Shown here piece after piece: positions 1-6,285 of a stretch of DNA of 20,014 nt. How positions within the stretch are numbered: position 1 is the stretch's first letter; the number at the start of each line of letters is the position of its first letter. The DNA lies in NCBI GenBank assembly GCA_046155505.1, contig JBJXFK010000061.1:1-20014 (forward strand), written 5' to 3'. The stretch comes from JBJXFK01 sp046155505 (lineage in GTDB: Bacteria > Planctomycetota > Phycisphaerae > UBA1845 > Fen-1342). The translations under genes and the position numbers were made by a program. The notes beneath the pieces were generated by a model. That model was not told where the DNA came from, ran no database searches, and saw only the letters and a list, made by a program, of their open reading frames with translations.

Positions 1-626
1 GGAACGATGCACATCGTGATGACGAGCTCGGCGGTCGTCAGGTTCTCATCTAGTCGTTCAACCCCGCCGCCGATGCCGGTAATGATCATCACACAAAGCG
101 CGACGGTGGAAATGACGACACCCACGCGCACGGCCTTTCGCGACAGCGCACGATCGGGGATCGCCGCTGCGGGTCGCGGCGACGTGAACAGCCATGCCCC
201 GTAAGCCGATATCGCCGTGAACGCCAGCGAAAACACGTTTTCAGCGGCCGCGAACCACCAGGAATTCGTGAAAGCCGCGATTCGCTCGGCTTCGACCGAG
301 CCGGACATCACCATAAAATAGCTTGCCAAACCCGATCCGACAGCCGCGAGGAATGCAACCAGCACCGATATGACATAGATGCGTAATCCCCACCGCACCC
401 GCCGCAGCCACTCGACCGGCGCGTTCTGCAGCAACTCCGGCACAAACCGAAACCCCACGGCCTTGCCGCATTCCGGGCAATTCGACCCGAGCCGCAGCGT
501 TTGCAGGTTGTACGAACAAAACGCGCACGGCACGGCGACCTGCACGATGCCGTCGACGTCGGCATAGAGGGCGGGATCCACCTGATGGCGCGGCGGCTTG
601 GGCGGAGATTGCTGCGCTTGTGGCAT
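1..626 (-). CDS. Zinc-ribbon multi-pass membrane protein (partial, 3' end outside window)
   Basis: The minus strand is open from an ATG at 626 to the left edge of the window (208 codons seen, no stop). The start reads MPQAQQSPPKPPRHQVDPALY. Cysteines 34, 37, 50 and 53 form a CxxC-x12-CxxC zinc ribbon, followed by hydrophobic segments typical of a membrane protein. It is a paralogue of the gene just upstream at 634-1803: the zinc-ribbon part is nearly identical, while the membrane part is only recognisably similar (both keep a WLFT-x-RP stretch and an SRK motif). Only 7 bases separate it from that gene's stop, with no clear Shine-Dalgarno, so translation may be coupled. I do not recognise a named family. 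A role in metal-dependent sensing or membrane association is a guess only. Confidence 0.8.
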   Translation of the reverse strand, partial: MPQAQQSPPKPPRHQVDPALYADVDGIVQVAVPCAFCSYNLQTLRLGSNCPECGKAVGFRFVPELLQNAPVEWLRRVRWGLRIYVISVLVAFLAAVGSGLASYFMVMSGSVEAERIAAFTNSWWFAAAENVFSLAFTAISAYGAWLFTSPRPAAAIPDRALSRKAVRVGVVISTVALCVMIITGIGGGVERLDENLTTAELVITMCIV

Positions 627-633
627 AGATGAC

Positions 634-1803
634 TCACATAGTCGGCGGCTGCGTCGCGCTGAGTTTGCTCTGCGCGACAGCCAGCGCGTGAACACGGCCC
701 AATGATCGCGCGAGATGGATGATCGTCACGACCGCGCCGATGAAATACACGGGAATGCCGCAGCACATGAATGGCGCCGCGAGAAGTCCGACCGAAAAAA
801 ACGCACGACTCGGCATCGCCGGCGTGAAGATCGGCGTACCCGCCGGGAGTGTGGTGACGATTTGGGAATTCATCGAGGCCGTCACGTAAACCCACTGCGA
901 TGTTGGAGCACTTGCCGTTGCTAAACCTGTCGTCGGCAGTGCTGGGGCCGCGCCGGCGAGTACGGCGTACGGCGGTGCGGGCGGTCCCGGAAATGGCTGG
1001 AGCAACATCATCGCCGCGATCCCAAAGTATGGAACGGCGAGGATGCAAGTTAGCCACGCCAAAAACTGCGATAGATGCGACATTCGTCGGCTCGGCACGC
1101 GTTTGAGCAGTGTAGCGATGTAGCGCCACCAAGCTGCGAAGCCAAGCAGCCAGATAACCAGGAACCCCGCCATCACTGCGACCAACGCTGGCGGCGGAGC
1201 CAAGTTGGGCTGGTTTGGCGAAACGCCCAGCGCGAAGACGACGGCGCTCCAAACCAGCATCGCAACGGCGGAGATCGCTACGCAGTTGCGGAGCGTCTTT
1301 CGAGAGATCGGCCGATCTGCATTCGGCACGTCTGGACGCGAAGTTGTAAACAGCCACGTTGCCCACAGCGACAGCGCCGTGAACACCGCCCAATTCACAA
1401 ACCCAAAGACGTGGAAACCGATCGAATTCGCGATCGCCGGCGGGCCGAACGGAGGCGCTCCGGCGACGGGGCTCATGCGTGGCATTTCATAGTTGAACAG
1501 CCACAGCCAGACGGCCCCAATCGCCACAAAGTAAAGCAGCACCCACAGAAAGTACAGATTCAGCCCAAGCCGCACGCGCCGCAGCCATTCCACCGGTGCA
1601 TTCTGAAGCAACTCCGGCACAAACCCAAACCCCACCGCCTTCCCGCATTCCGGGCAATTCGAGCCGAGCCGCAGCGTTTGCAGGTTGTACGAACAAAACG
1701 CGCACGGTACAGCGACCTGCACGATGCCGTCGGCGTCGGCGTAGAGGGCCGGATCGACCTGATGGCGCGGCGGCTTGGATGACGCATGCGTTGGATGGGT
1801 CAC
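634..1803 (-). CDS. Zinc-ribbon multi-pass membrane protein
   Basis: 389 residues with a GTG start at 1803. Cysteines 34, 37, 50 and 53 form a CxxC-x12-CxxC zinc ribbon. About six hydrophobic helices follow, at roughly residues 82-103, 129-152, 173-193, 204-226, 244-268 and 334-364, with a Pro/Ala-rich loop near 270-300. The protein is therefore an integral membrane protein with a small N-terminal zinc-binding head, probably cytoplasmic. It starts 7 bases after the Uma2 gene stop and ends 7 bases before its paralogue's ATG, so the three genes look like one operon. The two junctions resemble each other (TGAGTNAT then a start), as expected if the unit was duplicated with its leader. Function is unknown. 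Confidence 0.85.
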   Translation of the reverse strand: MTHPTHASSKPPRHQVDPALYADADGIVQVAVPCAFCSYNLQTLRLGSNCPECGKAVGFGFVPELLQNAPVEWLRRVRLGLNLYFLWVLLYFVAIGAVWLWLFNYEMPRMSPVAGAPPFGPPAIANSIGFHVFGFVNWAVFTALSLWATWLFTTSRPDVPNADRPISRKTLRNCVAISAVAMLVWSAVVFALGVSPNQPNLAPPPALVAVMAGFLVIWLLGFAAWWRYIATLLKRVPSRRMSHLSQFLAWLTCILAVPYFGIAAMMLLQPFPGPPAPPYAVLAGAAPALPTTGLATASAPTSQWVYVTASMNSQIVTTLPAGTPIFTPAMPSRAFFSVGLLAAPFMCCGIPVYFIGAVVTIIHLARSLGRVHALAVAQSKLSATQPPTM

Positions 1804-1810
1804 GAATCAC

Positions 1811-2410
1811 TCACGGCTGCGGCGGCAACTCGCCGCGGAGCATGTTGCCGACTACAAACGTCAGGCCGGGGAATTGTGCGCTTTGCAGCGTCTCGGTCTG
1901 GCCGAGCGTGCGCTCGACCCAATCCGTCTCGCCGCGCGAGAGCAGCGTCAACGTCTGCGCGTCGGGGTCGACGATCCAGTATTCCGGCACGGCGGCATCC
2001 CAGTAGTCCGCGCGCTTTGCACGATAGTCGCGCTCCGCCTGACCAGGCGACACGATCTCGACGATCAGCAGCGGCGTGAGTTGTTTCCAGCTTACGCCGG
2101 GTCGGGCGGAGACTTGTCCCGTGGCGTACACGGCAAAGTCCGGCTCGCGCGCCGTCGGGCGCTGTCGCAGAGCGAGCGCCGAGCGCTGCGTGATGTGGCC
2201 GACGATGTCGGGGCGGCGATCGGCGTAGCGCCCGAACAGGCGATTGAGAAAACCGATCGGCACATCGTGGGGAATGTTCGGCACCGGTGACACTTCGATC
2301 ACTCCATCGACGAGTTCATAGCGAAACCCCTCGGGCAGCTCGGCCTCAAGGTACTCGTCCACCGACATGCGAACGCGCGGCAGGATGTCGTGCGACAGAA
2401 AGACCACCAT
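1811..2410 (-). CDS. Uma2 family (DUF820) PD-(D/E)XK nuclease
   Basis: 199 residues, ATG at 2410. The order of motifs is that of the Uma2/DUF820 restriction-endonuclease-like fold: MSVDEYLEAELPEGFRYELV near residues 15-34, EPDFAVY with candidate acidic residue Asp91, LLIVEIVSP with Glu118, a downstream Lys132 in RAKRADYW, then PEYWIVDP at 142-149. Length matches the usual family size of about 190-200. These proteins are abundant and often multicopy in planctomycetes and cyanobacteria; their cellular role is mostly unknown, so nuclease activity is predicted from the fold. It is the first gene of a probable minus-strand operon with the two zinc-ribbon membrane proteins. An alternative start at Met15 exists, but family members usually have a short lead before that motif. 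Confidence 0.93.
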   Translation of the reverse strand: MVVFLSHDILPRVRMSVDEYLEAELPEGFRYELVDGVIEVSPVPNIPHDVPIGFLNRLFGRYADRRPDIVGHITQRSALALRQRPTAREPDFAVYATGQVSARPGVSWKQLTPLLIVEIVSPGQAERDYRAKRADYWDAAVPEYWIVDPDAQTLTLLSRGETDWVERTLGQTETLQSAQFPGLTFVVGNMLRGELPPQP

Positions 2411-2626
2411 AGTTCACCGACACCATCATAGCGGGCAAGATGGGAGTTCTGCATGCGAAAATCGCGAGTCGGTGTGGCAACGCTCACAGTCTGTGCCACG
2501 ATCCGTGGACACGCTTTCGCGACTCGTGTTCCGGTTTCTCGTGTGCATGCGGGCGGGCGAGTGAATTCGCCGATAGAGAGGATGGCGCACTGTTTTCGCA
2601 CGCGCCGGGTCATGGAGGACCATCGG
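2411..2626. other. Divergent intergenic region
   Basis: 216 bases between the minus-strand Uma2 operon and the plus-strand LVIVD gene. Promoters for both directions should lie here, but I cannot identify convincing -35/-10 boxes. The downstream reading frame stays open back to 2453, but the extra 58 codons lack a signal peptide or Shine-Dalgarno and are judged non-coding. Confidence 0.5.
2614..2619 (+). promoter_or_regulatory. Shine-Dalgarno GGAGGA fixing the LVIVD gene start
   Basis: GGAGGA lies 7 bases before the ATG at 2627. This favours that start over the in-frame ATGs at 2453 and 2612, and the chosen start begins directly with a signal peptide. Confidence 0.75.
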
Positions 2627-4636
2627 ATGTCGTATTTGCTCATGTCTTCGCGATGTGTCTGCATGCTCGTGTTCATTGCGTTCGCGGGTTCGTTCGCATC
2701 GGCTGACATTCGCTTTGACCGCATCGGGCGATGGGGCGGCACCTGCAACGCGGTCACGATCCGCGGCGATCTGGCGTACGTCGGCATCGGGCCGCGATTG
2801 GTCGTGCTGGATATTTCCGATCCGCAAAATCCAACGCGAATCGGGCAGACCGAGCCGCTGGGTGGATCGGTGATCGAAATCGCGATACAAGGTGACTTCG
2901 GATACGTCTCCGTGTCACAAGTCGGTCTCCGAATTGTGGACATTCGTCAAGCAACGCACCCGCTGGCACTGCCAAACACACTTGCGCCGAACTATGCGTA
3001 TCACGTTGCGGTGGCCGGCCCGCTAGTTTGCACCGCATCGTATTGGACAGGCTTTCGCCTGTACGACGTGACAAATCCGTTTCAGCCCGTCGAATTGTTC
3101 CAGTTCGAGACTGAAGGTGCGTCCGGCGGCGACGTTCAGTTCCTCGACGGTCACCTTTACTACGCGGGCAATTCGCGACTGCGGGTGTTTGATCTCTCGA
3201 CGCCCCACAATCCCACACTGGTCAGCGAAGTTCCCGGCATCGGTGCCACGACGATGGTGGCTCGCGACGGGCTGATCGTCGCCGCGATGAACTGGACAAC
3301 ACTCGGCATTGTTGACGTGTCACAACCGGCGACGCCGATCGTGCTGGCGGAAGTGTGGTTCGACGCAGTTCTCATCGAACCGACGATTGTGTTGAGCGAC
3401 GATCGCGCGCTGGTGCTTGATCAACGCGGGCGGATGACCTCGATCAACCTCGCCGATCCGCATGCACCGCAGGTGTCGAATTCGATCGACCCTGGCAGCT
3501 ATGTTCGCTACGGTGCGATCGCGATGCAGGGCAAGGTGGCGTGGATCGCGAAACCCTATCTGGGCTTGACGGCGTACAGCGTCCCTGCCGACGCGGCACC
3601 GATCGAACGCGGCTCATACGCCGAAGCCGAGTCTGTGCTGGAGACTCGCGTTTTCGGCCACAACGCATTTTTGCTTGGGCATAGCGGAATCGTTCGCTGG
3701 TTGGACGTGTCGGCCCCCGAGCAACCAATCACCCGCGCGACTTTCGGCGAGAATGCGCGTGCGATCGAATTCGACGGCCGATTCGCGTTCGTCGGCATGG
3801 TCGATGGGCTTGCGATTTTCGATCTACTCGCACCCGGCGGGCCGCGCGAAGTTGCGCGGCCAGACCTGAATGCACTGGTGTACGCGCTCGCACTGCACGA
3901 AGACGTGCTCTTTGTGGGAGCGACGGATGAGGCCTGGCCCTGGTCCGGCGAACTCTACATGCTCGACGTAGCCAGCCCAGCCGACCCAGATTGGTACTAC
4001 TGGTTCACTTGGGCACCTAGCGCGAGGTTGAAGATTCGCGACGGGCGGTTGTTCATGCAGAGCGCTTGGTTTGGTGCGCTGACCGTATTCGACTTGTCGG
4101 TGCCGGAAGCACCAAACGACATTGCCTATTTTCCGACACGCGGCCCTGGAAAGGATTTCGAAATTGTCGCAGGGCACGCCTACATCCAAACAGACTACGG
4201 GATCGATGTTCTCGACATTTCAGATCTGGCCGACATTCGTCCCGGCGCTTTCATACGCCACCTCGGCGGCTCGAGTATCGCCACGAACGGCGAGTTGCTC
4301 TTTACATCCGGCGAAGTATTGGCGTACGGCTTGTCGAATCCGGACCGGCCGGACGTCGTGGGGGCATACCAGACGCGACACTTCGTTTCGGCAGTTGAAT
4401 ACGCTGCTGGCTGTTTGTATGTCAGTTCGATCGAAGGTGGTCTCGAAATCCTGACCGCCCGCCGCCGGGGCGACGTGAACGGCGACGATCTGATCGGCCT
4501 CGAAGACCTCGCCGGCGTCCTTGCAGCATTCGGCACATGCGACGGGCAAGCCGCGTTCAATCGCTATGCCGATTGGAATCAGGACGGTTGCGTCGAGTTA
4601 TTTGATCTGGCCGCGATGCTCGGGGCGATTGAGTAA
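2627..4636 (+). CDS. Secreted LVIVD-repeat (beta-propeller-like) protein with dockerin-like C-terminus
   Basis: 669 residues from the ATG at 2627. Residues 1-26 form a signal peptide (hydrophobic CVCMLVFIAFAGSFASA). The body is built from repeated units of about 40-50 residues carrying the LVIVD signature, such as LVVLDISDPQNPT, LRVFDLSTPHNPT, LGIVDVSQPATPI and IDVLDISDLADI, a family expected to form beta-propellers. The tail has two dockerin/EF-hand-type loops: DVNGDDLIGLED at 616-627 and DWNQDGCVELFD at 649-660. The protein is therefore exported and probably cell-surface or extracellular. The function of such planctomycete tails is not settled; true cohesin partners are usually not evident. 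It stands alone on the plus strand, divergent from the Uma2 operon. Confidence 0.9.
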   Translation: MSYLLMSSRCVCMLVFIAFAGSFASADIRFDRIGRWGGTCNAVTIRGDLAYVGIGPRLVVLDISDPQNPTRIGQTEPLGGSVIEIAIQGDFGYVSVSQVGLRIVDIRQATHPLALPNTLAPNYAYHVAVAGPLVCTASYWTGFRLYDVTNPFQPVELFQFETEGASGGDVQFLDGHLYYAGNSRLRVFDLSTPHNPTLVSEVPGIGATTMVARDGLIVAAMNWTTLGIVDVSQPATPIVLAEVWFDAVLIEPTIVLSDDRALVLDQRGRMTSINLADPHAPQVSNSIDPGSYVRYGAIAMQGKVAWIAKPYLGLTAYSVPADAAPIERGSYAEAESVLETRVFGHNAFLLGHSGIVRWLDVSAPEQPITRATFGENARAIEFDGRFAFVGMVDGLAIFDLLAPGGPREVARPDLNALVYALALHEDVLFVGATDEAWPWSGELYMLDVASPADPDWYYWFTWAPSARLKIRDGRLFMQSAWFGALTVFDLSVPEAPNDIAYFPTRGPGKDFEIVAGHAYIQTDYGIDVLDISDLADIRPGAFIRHLGGSSIATNGELLFTSGEVLAYGLSNPDRPDVVGAYQTRHFVSAVEYAAGCLYVSSIEGGLEILTARRRGDVNGDDLIGLEDLAGVLAAFGTCDGQAAFNRYADWNQDGCVELFDLAAMLGAIE

Positions 4637-4783
4637 GGCCGAGCAATCGGTTCCTAAAAACAGACAACGCTCCGCTTCCGTTTGCCAGTCGCGCACCGCC
4701 CCGCGTAACCTACCCCGGCTCCGGGCCGGGCGGCTTGCCATGCGTGGGCTTGCCGCCGTGCTCACGTCGCGATTCGAGGCTTC

Positions 4784-5737
4784 ATGCTCAGGCAGCGGCT
4801 CATCTTCGGCACATTGCTCGCGGTGGCGGTCATCGCCGGCCTCATCGCCGACATCGCCCTCGCCCGACAGATGGGCGATCTGCCGAACTGGAGTGTCGCC
4901 GGGCTCAATCTCGCCCCGTTTGTCTTCAACGGCATGTTCGTTACGCTCATCGTCTGGACGTTCACCATCCTCGCCGTCTGGGAAATGACCGAACTCGCAC
5001 GCCACGGCGGCTATCGCCCATTGCGCTTCGAAACGTCATTTTTCGCGTCTGGCCTGGCCGTCGGGCCGTGGATCTCAATGAATCTCCCGGCCGAGTATGT
5101 CGCGCATAATCAGAGCTGGGGCATGTTCTGGCTTGCGCTGCTGGTCGGCTTCAGCTTTCTCGCCCAAGGCATGCGCCGCGGCACGCAAAGCGTCATGGTC
5201 AACCTGTCAACGTCGCTGTTCATCGTCTTCTATTGCGGCGGACTCGCCGGGTACATGACCAAGCTGCGCATGGAAATGGGCGGGGCCGAGGCGACGATTC
5301 TGCTTCTTTTCAGCATTTTTCTCGTCAAAATGAACGACGTCGGCGCGTTCTTCACCGGCCTGGCGTTCGGCCGCAACAAGATGATCCCTTGGCTCAGCCC
5401 CAAGAAGACATGGGAGGGCATGATCGGCGGCGTCGCCACCACCGTCGCGCTCGCCATCGGCATTGGCCTGTGGCTCGAAACCACCGGCCTCGCCCCGCGA
5501 CACGGCCACGTCTTGTCGTCGTGGACCTTTCTCGCCGCGTTCGGCGCGACGATGGCGTTCTTCAGCATCGCGGGCGATCTGTGCGAATCGCTCATCAAAC
5601 GCGATCTCGACGTGAAAGACTCCAGTCGCCTGATTCCCGGCCTCGGCGGCGTGCTCGACGTGCTCGATTCGCCGCTGCTGGCAGCACCCGCCGCGTGGTT
5701 CTTCTGGACGCAGGTCGCCCGCTCGGCGGCGAATTGA
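4784..5737 (+). CDS. cdsA: Phosphatidate cytidylyltransferase (CDP-diglyceride synthase)
   Basis: 317 residues, ATG at 4784 with a weak CGAGG four bases upstream. CdsA makes CDP-diacylglycerol from phosphatidate and CTP in the inner membrane, the branch point for phospholipid synthesis. The protein is a string of hydrophobic helices. It has KMNDVGAFFTG around Asp185, SPKKTWEG at 205-212, and the C-terminal CdsA signature at 269-295 with K272-R273, K278-D279, G288-G289, D292 and D295. Two signature positions deviate: Leu287 where the consensus has His (PGHGG), and Val293 where it has Arg (DRxD). I believe similar variants occur in planctomycetes. It is not in the common uppS-cdsA-dxr arrangement, because uppS and dxr are absent beside it. 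Confidence 0.9.
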   Translation: MLRQRLIFGTLLAVAVIAGLIADIALARQMGDLPNWSVAGLNLAPFVFNGMFVTLIVWTFTILAVWEMTELARHGGYRPLRFETSFFASGLAVGPWISMNLPAEYVAHNQSWGMFWLALLVGFSFLAQGMRRGTQSVMVNLSTSLFIVFYCGGLAGYMTKLRMEMGGAEATILLLFSIFLVKMNDVGAFFTGLAFGRNKMIPWLSPKKTWEGMIGGVATTVALAIGIGLWLETTGLAPRHGHVLSSWTFLAAFGATMAFFSIAGDLCESLIKRDLDVKDSSRLIPGLGGVLDVLDSPLLAAPAAWFFWTQVARSAAN

Positions 5738-5834
5738 CGAAACGTCGTCGAGATTTTCGGTCAACTAACGCGGCCTGCTCGTGTCCACCAGCATGAACGC
5801 GACGCTCGTCGCAGCATCACATCGCATCAATCTT

Positions 5835-5838
5835 GGAG
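5835..5838 (+). promoter_or_regulatory. Shine-Dalgarno GGAG for the small lipoprotein
   Basis: GGAG lies 8 bases before the ATG at 5847. It supports this start over an in-frame one at 5781, which would place 22 polar residues before the signal peptide. Confidence 0.65.
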
Positions 5839-5846
5839 CATCGGAC

Positions 5847-6071
5847 ATGCGCAAGCTGGGTCTGGTAACACTTCTGGCGACCATCGTTTGCAACACAGGC
5901 TGCGTCGCCGTCTCGGCCAAAGGCAACTTCCGTGGTACGCGCTATCAGGTCTTCGTTGTCAAAGACCAAGTGATGGTCTTCGATTCAACTACCGGCATAG
6001 TCGCTAAAGTCGACGTCACCAATCCTCCGCCATTCGAGCCGGCGACGGTCTACTGTGAGTCGCACCAATAG
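5847..6071 (+). CDS. Small putative lipoprotein, function unknown
   Basis: 74 residues from the ATG at 5847. The N-terminus MRKLGLVTLLATIVCNTGC has a charged start, a hydrophobic stretch and a Gly-Cys at the end, like a lipoprotein signal. The lipobox is imperfect because Asn occupies the -3 position. The mature part would be about 55 residues, beta-rich in appearance (YQVFVVKDQVMVFD), with one more Cys near the end. I do not recognise a family. It follows cdsA by about 110 bases and faces the kinase gene convergently, with an inverted repeat between them. Confidence 0.6.
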   Translation: MRKLGLVTLLATIVCNTGCVAVSAKGNFRGTRYQVFVVKDQVMVFDSTTGIVAKVDVTNPPPFEPATVYCESHQ

Positions 6072-6083
6072 CCGGCGGACAAA

Positions 6084-6260
6084 CGCGCTTTGCCACGGAT
6101 TGCACAGATTTTCACAGATGAAGAGACTGAATTTGCATTGAGCCAAAGCGCGCCGGCGCGCGATCCTACATGCTCAGTGCCACCCAAACCGACGGCTATG
6201 CGCACCAACCATCACAATCTTCTCTTATCTGTGCAAATCTGTGAAATCCGTGGCAAACGC
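6084..6260. repeat. Inverted-repeat element, CACAGA family (copy B1)
   Basis: The left arm at 6084-6126 (GCTTTGCCACGGATTGCACA and following CACAGAT) is mirrored by the right arm at 6219-6260 (ATCTGTG...ATCCGTGGCAAACGC). The spacer holds a 14-base perfect palindrome, GCGCGCCGGCGCGC, at 6148-6161. It lies between two convergent genes, so the long hairpin could act as a bidirectional transcription end. No coding potential was seen. Confidence 0.8.
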
Positions 6261-6285
6261 ATTTCGCTTTTCGAATCTGCTCCGA

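Noticed and set aside
308..1393. A 361-codon minus-strand open frame overlapping both zinc-ribbon genes in another frame.
   Set aside because: It is Arg/Ala-rich and crosses the stop and start of two well-supported genes, so it is a frame shadow.
2453..2626. N-terminal extension of the LVIVD protein to an ATG at 2453.
   Set aside because: It would put 58 Arg-rich residues before a clear signal peptide. GGAGGA before 2627 marks the better start.
4713..4730. CCCGGC-TCCGG-GCCGGG hairpin after the LVIVD gene as a terminator.
   Set aside because: There is no T-run and it lies close to the cdsA start in very GC-rich sequence, so a chance stem is likely.
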